From Burkholderiales bacterium (GTDB lineage Bacteria > Pseudomonadota > Gammaproteobacteria > Burkholderiales > Burkholderiaceae_C): a DNA stretch of 64,000 nucleotides. The notes below the pieces were generated by a model. It saw only the letters and a list, made by a program, of their open reading frames with translations, made no database searches and was not told the origin of the DNA. The stretch covers positions 25,701 through 89,700 of the forward strand of contig JACRAY010000030.1 of assembly GCA_016213325.1 (NCBI GenBank), given 5' to 3'. This document shows positions 45,112 to 54,088 of this stretch, one piece after another; position 1 is the first letter of the stretch, and every line of letters starts with the position of its first letter. Position numbers and translations under genes: made by a program.

Positions 45112-46196
45112 CCGGCGAATCGCACCACCGCAATGGGCGGCAGGTCGCGCGACACGCACTGCCACGACCGCCCTTCGTCCTCGCTCACCCACAGGCCACC
45201 GGTCGTCGAGCCCATCGCCAGCGTCTTGCCGTCGGCGCTGCACGCGAACCCGTGCCGGTAGACGAGATGGTAGGCATGCGACTGCGGCAACCCCTCGGCA
45301 TGCGTGGTGAACGTCTTGCCGCCATCGCGCGTCTCGGTCACGACCATGCGGCCATCGACCGGCACTCGGTTCTGGTCCGAGTGCGCCGGTGCAAACCACG
45401 CGCGATCGGGGTCGGTGGGATGCGCCACCACGGCGAAGCCGAATCCGCTGGGCTGCGGCGAAGGGATGGCTTGCCAATGCTTCGCCCCGTCAGTGGAGCG
45501 GAAGATGCCGCCGTGATGCTGGATCCACATCGCATCGGGAACCGCGGCGCACATGTCGAGGCGGTGCACGTCCTGGATGTTGCCGTCGTAGCGTCGCTCG
45601 GGCGGCATGTACGCGCCGGCGTCCAGCCCCTCGGAGGTGTTGGCCCAGGTCGCCCCGCCATCCATGGTCTGCCACACCCCGCCGCACGAAATCGCCAGCG
45701 TCACGTGCGCCGCATCACGCGGGTCGACGAAAATCGAGTCGATGCCCGCGTGGTCATAGCCGCCGCCGAACCATTCGGTGCGCTCCTTCCGATACCACAG
45801 GCTGTCGACGAGCTTCCAGCTCGCGCCCTTGTCGTCCGACGTGAACAGGCCGGCGGGAATGCATCCGGCCCATAGCCTGCCCGGCCCTGCCTCCAGGCTC
45901 CACACCAGGTCCACCGACCACGGCGTGGCGTCGTCCTTCCATTCGCCCTCGGTGGGCTTCTCCGGGAAGGCCGGGGCAGCCACCTCGTCCCATTGCGCGC
46001 CGCAGTCCGTGCTGCGCTTCACCTTCACGCCGAAGTGGCCGAGGCGCAACGCGGCGTACCACGCGCCGTCGTGGCGGTCTGCCAGCAGTTGCGTCACGGG
46101 TTCACCGGGAAAGTGGGGGGCCGACAAGCCCCAACTGCCACCGGACTTGCGGACGACGAACAGGCCCTTGCGCGAGCCGACGAGCAACGTGGACAT
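45108..46196 (-). CDS. BNR/sialidase-like beta-propeller protein
   Basis: 362-aa protein with Asp-box (BNR) type repeats such as STDCGAQWDEV, SDDKGASWKLV, TMDGGATWANT, STDGAKHWQAI, TRDGGKTFTTH and SEDEGRSWQCV, each S/T-x-D-x-G-x-x-W-like, which define a beta-propeller of the kind in exo-sialidases and VPS10 domains. There is no signal peptide. Catalytic sialidase residues (the RIP motif) were not seen, so it is probably not a sialidase. It lies 3 bp after a MoaD/ThiS-like gene; this pairing suggests joint function. The activity is unknown. Confidence 0.85.
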   Translation of the reverse strand: MSTLLVGSRKGLFVVRKSGGSWGLSAPHFPGEPVTQLLADRHDGAWYAALRLGHFGVKVKRSTDCGAQWDEVAAPAFPEKPTEGEWKDDATPWSVDLVWSLEAGPGRLWAGCIPAGLFTSDDKGASWKLVDSLWYRKERTEWFGGGYDHAGIDSIFVDPRDAAHVTLAISCGGVWQTMDGGATWANTSEGLDAGAYMPPERRYDGNIQDVHRLDMCAAVPDAMWIQHHGGIFRSTDGAKHWQAIPSPQPSGFGFAVVAHPTDPDRAWFAPAHSDQNRVPVDGRMVVTETRDGGKTFTTHAEGLPQSHAYHLVYRHGFACSADGKTLAMGSTTGGLWVSEDEGRSWQCVSRDLPPIAVVRFAG

Positions 46197-46199
46197 GGG

Positions 46200-46475
46200 T
46201 CAACCTCCTGTGAGCGCCTGTATCACCATCACCCGGTCGCCTTCGGCAAGCGGCGTGTCGATGTCGGTACGGCTGGGGATCATGCGTGCATTGACGAACA
46301 CGGCCACGTGCTTGCGCACCGCACCCTGCTCGTCCAGCACATAGCCGCGCATCGCGGGCGCGGCACGGAAAGCCTCTGCCAATGCCGAGCGCAGCGTGTC
46401 CGCATTCACCTGCTGGGGTGGGCAGGCAACGTGGCGCGTCAGGGCGGGAGCGAATTCGACGAGAGGCACCCGCAC
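46200..46475 (-). CDS. MoaD/ThiS-family beta-grasp protein
   Basis: 91-aa ubiquitin-like protein that ends ...VMVIQALTGG with the double glycine that is activated and thiocarboxylated in MoaD and ThiS. ADTLRSALAEAFRAAPAMRGYVLDE and HVAVFVNARMIPSRTDIDTPLAEGDRV are family blocks. It is not next to moaE, thiG or an E1-like gene; the neighbours are a BNR-propeller gene (3 bp downstream) and an HxlR regulator (25 bp upstream). It may be a sulfur carrier for an unknown pathway or a dedicated protein modifier. Confidence 0.85.
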   Translation of the reverse strand: MRVPLVEFAPALTRHVACPPQQVNADTLRSALAEAFRAAPAMRGYVLDEQGAVRKHVAVFVNARMIPSRTDIDTPLAEGDRVMVIQALTGG

Positions 46476-46500
46476 ATTCCACTATTGCCCAAAGGATCGG

Positions 46501-47205
46501 TCAAGTATTTGCGACGGACTCCAGCCGCGCCGCGACACGCGTGGGTGCGAACATGCTGCGACCCAGCCACTTCCACAGCTGCCGGCCCTCGCGACCCGCG
46601 CCCTGCACGGTGATTTCACCCGAGCGGATTTCGCCTTCGGGCTCGCTGTCCCCCGTCCACACTTCGGTCAGGGCGCGCACCGTGGCGTCGACGAGCACGT
46701 CCACCTCGTGGCCCGGGTCTTCGCGGCACAGGTCGGCCGTGCGGTTCTCCACCACCAGCCACCACTCGCGTTCGGCCTGGGGCGCATCGCGAAAGCGGAA
46801 GTGCACCACGGTCCGCGGTGCATCCGGGAACTCGTCGAGCCGGGCGAAGCGCCTGATGTCCCACATCAGGAAACCCGCGTCGAGCTGCTCGCGCCGCAGG
46901 CGGCTGCCGATCCACCGCGCACCCCAATGGCCGATGCCGACCATGATGGGCCTCAGTTCCTCACCCGCCGGCGTCAGGTGGTACTCCCAGCTCTTGCCGG
47001 CGCGCCGGCGCTCCAGCACGCCGATCTCCTCGAGCTTGCGCAAGCGCTGCGTGAGCAGCGTGGCCGACATGCGCGGAACCCCGCGATGGATGTCGTTGAA
47101 GCGATGGCTGCCGCACAGCAGTTCACGCACGACGAGCGGGGTCCACAGCTCGCCGAGCACTTCCGCGCCGCGTGCCACCGTGCAGAACTGCATGTAGTCG
47201 ATCAT
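46501..47205 (-). CDS. HxlR-family transcriptional regulator with C-terminal extension
   Basis: 234-aa regulator. Residues about 1-105 are an HxlR winged helix (CTVARGAEVLGELWTPLVVRELLCGSHRFNDIHRGVPRMSATLLTQRLRKLEEIGVLER, then YHLTPAGEEL). The Cys near the start is at the position used for redox or aldehyde sensing in HxlR proteins such as HypR or YodB. The C-terminal half (about 120-230) has no helix-turn-helix and may be a sterol-carrier-like ligand domain. It diverges from the methyltransferase gene and precedes the MoaD/BNR pair on its own strand, so it may control both. Confidence 0.88.
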   Translation of the reverse strand: MIDYMQFCTVARGAEVLGELWTPLVVRELLCGSHRFNDIHRGVPRMSATLLTQRLRKLEEIGVLERRRAGKSWEYHLTPAGEELRPIMVGIGHWGARWIGSRLRREQLDAGFLMWDIRRFARLDEFPDAPRTVVHFRFRDAPQAEREWWLVVENRTADLCREDPGHEVDVLVDATVRALTEVWTGDSEPEGEIRSGEITVQGAGREGRQLWKWLGRSMFAPTRVAARLESVANT

Positions 47206-47313
47206 GGCCCTGACTCTACCGAAAGAGTCCAGATTCTGGACTTGTCCGCGGGCCATGCCTTCCGTAACTTCGTAAGCAATGGCGCATCCCGCGCCCCAAC
47301 AGGAGAGGCCCCC

Positions 47314-48189
47314 ATGACTGCAACACTCGCTGCCCCCGCCGCCTTCGACGCCGACAAGTTCCGCCAGGCCACGCGTGCCCAATGGGAGGCCGCGGCACCG
47401 GCGTGGGATCGCTGGGGTCCGTTGCTGGGCAGCTGGCTCGGTGAAGCCACCACCGCGATGCTCGACCTGGCCGCGATAGGTCCCGGCTCGCGTGTGCTCG
47501 ACATTGCCGCCGGTGCCGGGGAGCAGACCCTTGCGGCCGCGCAACGCGTCGGCGCGCAAGGCTCGGTGCTCGCCACCGACATTTCGCCGGCGATCCTGCG
47601 CTACGCGCTGGCGGCGGCGCGCAAGGCGGGCCTCGACAATGTGCGCACGCTCGAACTCGACGGTGAGCGGCACGACACCCTGGAGCCCGCGTCCTTCGAT
47701 GCGGCGATTTCGCGCGTGGGCCTGATCTACTTCCCGGACCAGCAGCGCGCCCTCGCCGGCATCCGGCATGCCTTGCGCGACGGCGGCCGGTTCTCGGCCG
47801 TGGTCTATTCCACGCCGGACCGCAATGCCTTCTTCTCGATCCCGGTCGGCATCATCCGGCGCCGCGCGAAGTTGCCGCCGCCGCTGCCTGGCCAGCCCGG
47901 CCCGTTCTCGCTGGGCGCAGACGGCGTGCTGGCGCGAACCCTCGAGCAGGCGGGCTTTCGCGATGTCGAGGTGCGCAGGGTCGACTCGCCCGTCATCCTG
48001 CCTTCTGCAGCCGAGTGCGTGCGCTTCGAACGCGAGTCGTTCGGCGCGCTGCACCAGATGATGGCTTCGCTGGACGAGGCGGAACGCGCGCAGACCTGGG
48101 CCGAAATCGAGGAAGCGCTGCGCCAGTTCGAGACGGGCGACGGCTTCACCGGCCCGTGCGAGATGCTCGTCGGTGCCGGCACCAGGTGA
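47314..48189 (+). CDS. Class I SAM-dependent methyltransferase
   Basis: 291-aa cytoplasmic methyltransferase. SAM motif I is VLDIAAGAGEQTLAAAQRVG; VLATDISPAILRYA, FDAAISRVGLIYFPDQQRALAGIRHALRDGG and RFSAVVYSTP are the following core strands. The ATG at 47314 has AGGAGAGG upstream. It resembles UbiE/menaquinone-type small-molecule methyltransferases. It is divergent from hxlR and followed 10 bp later by the nitrilase gene, so it may be one HxlR-controlled unit. The substrate is unknown. Confidence 0.87.
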   Translation: MTATLAAPAAFDADKFRQATRAQWEAAAPAWDRWGPLLGSWLGEATTAMLDLAAIGPGSRVLDIAAGAGEQTLAAAQRVGAQGSVLATDISPAILRYALAAARKAGLDNVRTLELDGERHDTLEPASFDAAISRVGLIYFPDQQRALAGIRHALRDGGRFSAVVYSTPDRNAFFSIPVGIIRRRAKLPPPLPGQPGPFSLGADGVLARTLEQAGFRDVEVRRVDSPVILPSAAECVRFERESFGALHQMMASLDEAERAQTWAEIEEALRQFETGDGFTGPCEMLVGAGTR

Positions 48190-48199
48190 AAGGGATGCC

Positions 48200-49144
48200 A
48201 TGACGAAGATCGCCATCGTGCAGCGCGCACCCGCGTTCCTCGACCGCGCAAAGTGCCTGGACGCCGCCGTGGCCGGGATTGCCGAGGCACGCGCGGCCGG
48301 CGCCGGGCTGGTCATCTTTCCCGAAGCCTGCATCCCGGGCTACCCGGCATGGATCTGGCGCCTCAGGCCCGGCGGCGACATGGCCCAGGCCGAGCAGTTG
48401 CACCGCGTGCTGCTCGAGAACGCCGTCGACCTTTCGCTCGACCACATCCAGCCGCTGCGCGACGCAGCGCGCGAGAACACCGTCACCGTGGTGTGCGGCA
48501 TGCACGAACGCGAGGGCAACGCCAGCCGCGGCACCTTGTACAACACCGTGGTGACCATCGGCCCGGATGGCGCCTTGCTGAACCGCCACCGCAAGGTCAT
48601 GCCGACGAATCCCGAACGGATGGTGTGGGGCCAGGGTGATGCCACCGGCGTGAAGACGGTGGCAAGTGCCTGCGGCCGCATCGGCGCGCTGGTCTGCTGG
48701 GAAAGCTACATGCCGCTGGTGCGCTTCGCGCTGTATGCCCAGGGCATCGACCTGTACATCGCACCCACCTACGACAGCGGTGACCGGTGGCTCGCCACCA
48801 TGCAGCACATCGCCAGGGAAGGGGCGTGCTGGGTGGCGGGAAGCGGCGTTGCATTCCGCGGCCGCGACATTCGCGATGCAGCGCCGGGCCTCGATGCGCT
48901 GTACCCGGAGCCGGACGAGTGGATCAACCCGGGTGACTCGGTGGTGGTGTCGCCCTCAGGGGCGATCGTCGCCGGCCCGCTGCGCAAGGAAGAAGGCATC
49001 CTGTACGCCGACATCGACGTGGCGAAAACGGCCGACGCGCGCCGCACGCTGGACGTGGTCGGCCACTACGCGCGGCCCGACCTCTTCACGCTGCACGTGC
49101 GCGGCTCGCCGCTGGCTTCCGTGCAGGTCGACCCCGCGCCTTGA
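48200..49144 (+). CDS. Nitrilase-type carbon-nitrogen hydrolase
   Basis: 314-aa enzyme of the nitrilase superfamily, hydrolysing a nitrile or related C-N bond in the cytoplasm. The catalytic triad is visible: E42 (FPEACIPGYP), K132 (NRHRKVMPT) and C166 (ALVCWESYMPL). The CWESYMPLxR pattern and GYPAWIWR near E42 are typical of true aliphatic/aryl nitrilases. The ATG at 48200 follows an AAAGGGATG-like site; an upstream in-frame ATG at 48173 overlaps the previous gene. It is the second gene after the methyltransferase. Confidence 0.92.
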   Translation: MTKIAIVQRAPAFLDRAKCLDAAVAGIAEARAAGAGLVIFPEACIPGYPAWIWRLRPGGDMAQAEQLHRVLLENAVDLSLDHIQPLRDAARENTVTVVCGMHEREGNASRGTLYNTVVTIGPDGALLNRHRKVMPTNPERMVWGQGDATGVKTVASACGRIGALVCWESYMPLVRFALYAQGIDLYIAPTYDSGDRWLATMQHIAREGACWVAGSGVAFRGRDIRDAAPGLDALYPEPDEWINPGDSVVVSPSGAIVAGPLRKEEGILYADIDVAKTADARRTLDVVGHYARPDLFTLHVRGSPLASVQVDPAP

Positions 49145-49147
49145 CGG

Positions 49148-52100
49148 CTACTTCGCGACGAGGTCGTGGCTGTGCGGGGCGATGTCGTCGCTCGCCTCGG
49201 CCTTGCTCGCACCCGGCACTTTCGTGCGGGCAAACAGCGTATACATCGTGGGCACCACGAAGATGGTGAGCAGCGTGCCCAGCGACATGCCACCCACGAT
49301 CACCCAGCCGATCTGCTGGCGGCTCTCGGCGCCGGCGCCCGAGGCCAGCGCGAGCGGCATGGCGCCCAGCACCATGGCGCCGGTGGTCATCAGGATGGGC
49401 CGCAGGCGCTGCTGCGCCGCCTTGACGAGCGCATCCACCATCTCCATGCCCTGCTCGCGCAGCTGGTTGGCGAACTCCACGATCAGGATGCCGTGCTTGG
49501 TGATCAGCCCCACCAGCGTGATCAGGCCGATCTGCGAATAGACGTTCAGGGACCCGCCCGACCACTTCAGCGCCAGCAGCGCCCCGATCATCGACAGCGG
49601 CACCGACAGCATGATGACGAACGGGTCGACGAAGCTTTCGAATTGCGCGGAGAGCACCAGGAAGATGAACAGCAGCGCCAGCACGAACACGATGGCCAGC
49701 GCGCCCTGCGAGCTCTTGAACTCGCGCGACGTGCCGTTCAGGTCGGTGGTGTAGCCCGGCTTCAGCACCTTGTTGGCGGTGGCCGTCATGAACGCGAGCG
49801 CCTCCCCCAGCGAATAGTCCGGCGCCAGGTTGGCCGTGATCGACACCGAGCGGCGCTGGCCGAAGTGGTTGAGCTCGCGCGGGCTAACGCTCTCGCGCAC
49901 CTTCACCAGGGCCGACAGCGGGATCATGGTGTCGCCGCGGCCGCGCACGTTGATGTTGTCGATGTCCTCGGGGGTCGACCGCCCGCTGGAACGGGTCTGC
50001 ACGATCACGTCGTACTGCTCGGCGTCACGCTTGTAGCGCGTGACCTGCCGGCCGCCCAGCATGGTTTCGAGCGCCTTGGCGACCACTTCCACGCTGACGC
50101 CCATGTCGGCGGCCTTCTCGCGGTCGACCTCGATGCGCAGCTCGGGCTTGTTCAGCCGCAGGTCCACGTCGGGCGACACGATGCCCGGGTTCTTGCCGAT
50201 CTCGTCGAGCATCTGGCGAACCACGCGGTTCAGGTTCTCGTAGCTGTCCGACGTCTGGATCACGAAGTTCACCGGCCGTTCGCGAAAGCCCTGCCCCAGC
50301 GATGGCGGCGTGATGATGAAGGCATTGACGCCCGGCAGCGAGTTGGTCTTGGGGCCGAGTTCACGCGCCAGCTCCAGCGTGGTCTTCTGCCGGTTTTCCC
50401 AGTCGATGGCGCGGTACACCACGCTCGCCTGCGACACCGTGGGGTTGCCCACGTTGGCGAAGATGCGGTCGAACTCCTTGTACGGCTGCCCCATGCGCTC
50501 CAGCGCCTGCGCATAGCGGTTGGTGTACTCCAGCGTCGAGCCGTCGGGCGCGTTGACGTTGGCCAGCAGCACGCCGCGGTCTTCCAGCGGCGACAGTTCC
50601 TGCTTCATCGTGGGCCAAACGGCCGCGATGGCCAGCGCGCTCAGGGCCATGACGCCCAGGATCAGCCAGCGAGCCTGCAGCAAGGTGGTCTTCCAGCGCG
50701 GCGCGCCGCCGCCTGGCGCGGGCTGCCAGCGGGCCGTGACGATCCAGCGCAAAAGCCGGGCGTACCTCGCCTGCAGGGCCGTGAGCCATCTTTCCATGTG
50801 GCTGTCGAACCAGGTCGGGTTGGGGTTGTGGCGCAGCAGCTTGGAACACATCATGGGCGTGAGCGTCAGCGCGACGAAGCCCGACACCAGCACTGCGCCC
50901 GCCAGCGCCAGGGCGAATTCGACGAACAGGCGGCCGGTGCGCCCCGGCGTGAAAGCCAGCGGCGCGTACACGGCCACCAGCGTGAACGTCATGGTGATCA
51001 CCGCAAAGCCGATCTCGCGCGCGCCCTTGATCGCGGCGGAGAACGGGTCCAGCCCTTCCTCGATGTGCCGGAAGATGTTCTCCAGCATCACGATGGCGTC
51101 GTCCACCACGAGGCCGATGGCCAGCACCAGGGCCAGCAGCGTCAGCGTGTTGATGGTGAAGCCGGCCAGCGCCATCATGGCGAAGGTGCCGATGAGGCTG
51201 ACGGGGATGGTGATGATCGGGATGATCGACGCGCGCACCGTGCGCAGGAAGACGAAGATCACCAGCGCCACCAGCAGGATGGCTTCGGTGATCGTGCGGT
51301 AGACGTTCTTCACCGACCGGTCAATGAAGGTGGAGTTGTCGTTGGCGATCGTGATCTCCACGTCCGCCGGCAGGTCCTGCTTCAGCTTGGGCAGCATCTC
51401 GCGCACGCCCGCCGACAGCGTGAGCGGGTTGGCCGTGGCCTGCCGGATCACGCCCGCGGAGACCGCCGGGCGGCCGTTCAGCCGCACCGAGGTGCGCTCG
51501 TCCGCGGCGCCCTCCTGCACGCGTGCGATGTCGCGGATCTTCACCGGGAAGCCGTTCACGTTGCGGATCACGATTTCGCCGAACTGCCCGGGCCGGATCA
51601 GGTCGGTCTGCGAGGTGACGCTGAACTCGCGCTGCTGCGACTCGATGCGCCCCGCGGGCAGCTCGAGGTTGCTGCGGCGGATGGCTTCCTCGACGTCCTG
51701 CGTGGTGAGCCGGTAGCCGGCCAGCTTGTCCGGCTCGAGCCAGACGCGCATGGCGTACTTGCGCTCGCCGTAGACGCGCACGTCGGCCACGCCCGTCACC
51801 GTCTGCAGCCGTGACTTGACGATGCGGTTGATCAGGTCGGTCACCTGCAGCGGGCTCAGCGTGTCGCTGGTGAAAGCGAGCCAGATCACGGGGAAGGCGT
51901 CGGCTTCCACCTTGGCGATCACCGGCTCCTCGATCTGCTGCGGCAGGCGGTTGCGCACGCGCGATGTGCGGTCGCGCACTTCCGCGGCCGCGGCATCGGC
52001 GTCTTTCTCGAGCCGGAAGCGCACCGAGATCTGGCTCTGCTCGGCCCGGCTGATCGAAGTGATCACGTCGACGGCATCGATGCCGGCGATGGAGTCTTCC

Positions 52101-52300
52101 AGCGGCTTGGTGACCTGGGTTTCGATGACTTCAGCCGATGCACCCGGGTAGCGCACGCTCACGGTGACGACGGGCTCGTCGATCTTGGGGTACTCACGCA
52201 CCGAGAGCCGGTTGAAGCTGACCACGCCGACCAGCACCACCAGCAGTGACAGCACGGTCGCGAAGACCGGTCGGCGGATCGCTATCTCGGGCAGTTGCAT
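49148..52300 (-). CDS. RND efflux transporter, inner-membrane permease (HAE1 family)
   Basis: 1050-aa proton-driven exporter of hydrophobic/amphiphilic compounds. It shows the typical start (MQLPEIAIRRPVFATVLSLLVV), two periplasmic loops, 12 membrane segments in two homologous halves, and GLVVDDAIVMLENIFRH, the family TM4 motif with the proton-carrying Asp pair. PFVIMLSVPLSMIGALLAL and ITLVGLITKHGILIVEFAN lie in the second half. The membrane-fusion gene precedes it by 3 bp on the same strand, giving a two-gene operon; no outer-membrane factor is adjacent. Substrate specificity is unknown. Confidence 0.95.
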   Translation of the reverse strand: MQLPEIAIRRPVFATVLSLLVVLVGVVSFNRLSVREYPKIDEPVVTVSVRYPGASAEVIETQVTKPLEDSIAGIDAVDVITSISRAEQSQISVRFRLEKDADAAAAEVRDRTSRVRNRLPQQIEEPVIAKVEADAFPVIWLAFTSDTLSPLQVTDLINRIVKSRLQTVTGVADVRVYGERKYAMRVWLEPDKLAGYRLTTQDVEEAIRRSNLELPAGRIESQQREFSVTSQTDLIRPGQFGEIVIRNVNGFPVKIRDIARVQEGAADERTSVRLNGRPAVSAGVIRQATANPLTLSAGVREMLPKLKQDLPADVEITIANDNSTFIDRSVKNVYRTITEAILLVALVIFVFLRTVRASIIPIITIPVSLIGTFAMMALAGFTINTLTLLALVLAIGLVVDDAIVMLENIFRHIEEGLDPFSAAIKGAREIGFAVITMTFTLVAVYAPLAFTPGRTGRLFVEFALALAGAVLVSGFVALTLTPMMCSKLLRHNPNPTWFDSHMERWLTALQARYARLLRWIVTARWQPAPGGGAPRWKTTLLQARWLILGVMALSALAIAAVWPTMKQELSPLEDRGVLLANVNAPDGSTLEYTNRYAQALERMGQPYKEFDRIFANVGNPTVSQASVVYRAIDWENRQKTTLELARELGPKTNSLPGVNAFIITPPSLGQGFRERPVNFVIQTSDSYENLNRVVRQMLDEIGKNPGIVSPDVDLRLNKPELRIEVDREKAADMGVSVEVVAKALETMLGGRQVTRYKRDAEQYDVIVQTRSSGRSTPEDIDNINVRGRGDTMIPLSALVKVRESVSPRELNHFGQRRSVSITANLAPDYSLGEALAFMTATANKVLKPGYTTDLNGTSREFKSSQGALAIVFVLALLFIFLVLSAQFESFVDPFVIMLSVPLSMIGALLALKWSGGSLNVYSQIGLITLVGLITKHGILIVEFANQLREQGMEMVDALVKAAQQRLRPILMTTGAMVLGAMPLALASGAGAESRQQIGWVIVGGMSLGTLLTIFVVPTMYTLFARTKVPGASKAEASDDIAPHSHDLVAK

Positions 52301-52303
52301 CGC

Positions 52304-53566
52304 TTACCCTTTGGCGGAGAGGCAGGGGTTGCCGGCCGCGACGGGCACCGGCTCGGCCACGGCGGCCTGCTGCCGGCGCTGGCCGCCGCCGCCACCGGCA
52401 GCAGCGGCTGCCGGGGCGCCGACCTTGCCGAGGTCGAGCACGCGCACCGGCGTGCCGTCCTTCTGGATGCGCTGCTGGCCCGCAGTGACGACCACGTCGC
52501 CGGGCTGCAGGCCTTCGGTGATTTCCACGCGGCCGGGCTGGCGCACGCCGACCTTCACTTCCACGCGCTGCGCGATGCGTGTGTCCTGGTCGGGGCCTTC
52601 GGCCAGCTTGTAGACGAACTGGCGGCCGGCCTGCGGGACGATCGCTTCCTCGGGGATCACGCGGGCCGAGTCGCGCACGCCGAACACCGTGTTGACGCGC
52701 GCGAACATGCCGGGGCGCAGCTGCAGGTGCCGGTTGTCGATGCAGCCGCGGATGCCGACCGAGCGGCCGTTGGCATCCACCAGCGGGTCGATGGCCACCA
52801 GCACCGCGGAGTAGCGCTTGCCGGGCAGCGCGTCAAGTTCGACTGTCGCCACCTGCCCCTTCTGCACCTTGGTCTGGTAGCGCTCGGGCAGGCGGAAGTC
52901 GACGAACACCGCTTCCAGGTCTTCGATGTTCACGATGTCGGCGCCGTCCTTCAGGTAGTCGCCGACGTTCACGGTGCGGATGCCGGTGATGCCGTTGAAG
53001 GGCGCGACGATGCGCAGCCGCTGCACCGTGGCGCGCTGCAGCGCCAGCTTGGCTTCGGCCACCTGCAGGTTGGCGGAGCTCTCGTCGACGCGCTGCGCGC
53101 TGATGAAGTTCTGCGCCAGCAGTTCCTGGTTGCGCTTGTGGTTGGCCCGCGCGATGGACAGTTCGGCCTCGGCCTGCTTCAGCTGCGCCATCGGCAGCTG
53201 GTCGTCGAACTGCACCAGCAGTTGCCCGCGACGCACCGGCGAGCCGTCGCGGAAGTTGATCTGGGTGACGCGCCCGCTGACTTCGGGGCGCAGCACGACG
53301 GACTGGCGGGACTTGAGGCTGCCGACGGCCTGCGCGTCGTCGGTCAGGCGGGCCAATTCGACCTTCGCCACTTCGACGGACGGTGCGCGCCCGCCGGGCG
53401 CGCCGGCGCCACCGCCCGCACCACCTGATGCAGCTGCCGTGCCGGTCGGCGCCAGTGCGACTTCACCTGCCGGCTTCGCCGGCTTGTTCTGGTACCACCA
53501 GGCCGCGCCCGATGCCGCCGCGATGCCAGCAACGGCCACGACCGAGTAGATTACCTTCGACGCCAT
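52304..53566 (-). CDS. RND efflux membrane-fusion protein
   Basis: 420-aa periplasmic adaptor. An N-terminal signal/anchor (VIYSVVAVAGIAAASGAAWW) is followed by a Gly/Ala linker, the lipoyl half-motif VVLRPEVSGRVTQINFRDGSPVRRGQLLVQFDDQ, a coiled-coil hairpin (about residues 130-185), the second lipoyl half RIVAPFNGITGIRTVNVGDYL, a beta-barrel and the membrane-proximal domain. Ala/Gly-rich C-terminus. The last codon is 3 bp from the permease start, so they are co-transcribed. Confidence 0.94.
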   Translation of the reverse strand: MASKVIYSVVAVAGIAAASGAAWWYQNKPAKPAGEVALAPTGTAAASGGAGGGAGAPGGRAPSVEVAKVELARLTDDAQAVGSLKSRQSVVLRPEVSGRVTQINFRDGSPVRRGQLLVQFDDQLPMAQLKQAEAELSIARANHKRNQELLAQNFISAQRVDESSANLQVAEAKLALQRATVQRLRIVAPFNGITGIRTVNVGDYLKDGADIVNIEDLEAVFVDFRLPERYQTKVQKGQVATVELDALPGKRYSAVLVAIDPLVDANGRSVGIRGCIDNRHLQLRPGMFARVNTVFGVRDSARVIPEEAIVPQAGRQFVYKLAEGPDQDTRIAQRVEVKVGVRQPGRVEITEGLQPGDVVVTAGQQRIQKDGTPVRVLDLGKVGAPAAAAAGGGGGQRRQQAAVAEPVPVAAGNPCLSAKG

Positions 53567-53638
53567 CTTTGTCCGTGAGGGGGGAAACCGAAAATGTAGC
53601 AGCTGGGAGCGGATTTACCCCTCCTTTACGTTGGCAAG

Positions 53639-54088
53639 CTAACGCCTGCCAAGGGTCATTTCGACGCCGCGATTGGCCAGCTCGTCTGCCCTCTCGTTGC
53701 CCGGGTCGCCGGTGTGCCCGCGCACCCAGCGCCAGTCGACCACGTGCCCGCCCTGCGAGAGCAGATCATCCAGGCGCCGCCAGAGTTCCGCGTTCTTCAC
53801 CGGCTGCTTGCTGGCGGTGCGCCAGCCCTTGGCCTTCCACCCCGGCAGCCATTCGGTGATGCCCTTCAGCACGTACTGGCTGTCCAGGTAGAGCGTGACG
53901 GCGCAGGGGCGCTTGAGCGCCTCCATCGCCTGGATCACCGCCGTCAGCTCCATGCGGTTGTTGGTGGTGTTGGCCTCGCCACCGTACAGCTCCTTTTCGG
54001 TGGAGCCCGACTTCATGAGCACACCCCACCCCCCCGGCCCGGGGTTGCCCTTGCACGCCCCGTCCGTGTAGATCTCTACCTGCGTCAT
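53639..54088 (-). CDS. rnhA: Ribonuclease HI
   Basis: 149-aa enzyme cutting RNA in RNA-DNA hybrids, removing primers and R-loops. The catalytic acidic residues are in VEIYTDGACKGNPGPGGWG, NNRMELTAVIQAME, TLYLDSQYV and the final Asp of HTGDPGNERADELAN. The family motif WVRGHTGDPGNERAD is intact. The ATG overlaps the stop of the upstream methyltransferase as ATGA, so the two are co-translated. Confidence 0.96.
   Translation of the reverse strand: MTQVEIYTDGACKGNPGPGGWGVLMKSGSTEKELYGGEANTTNNRMELTAVIQAMEALKRPCAVTLYLDSQYVLKGITEWLPGWKAKGWRTASKQPVKNAELWRRLDDLLSQGGHVVDWRWVRGHTGDPGNERADELANRGVEMTLGRR

Noticed and set aside
45108..46196. BNR-repeat protein as an active sialidase
   Set aside because: Asp-box repeats are present but the arginine triad region and RIP motif of sialidases were not found, and there is no signal peptide.
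49166..51814. Very long plus-strand frame opposite the RND permease
   Set aside because: Low-complexity His/Arg/Gln composition with no domain; the RND gene on the other strand is certain.
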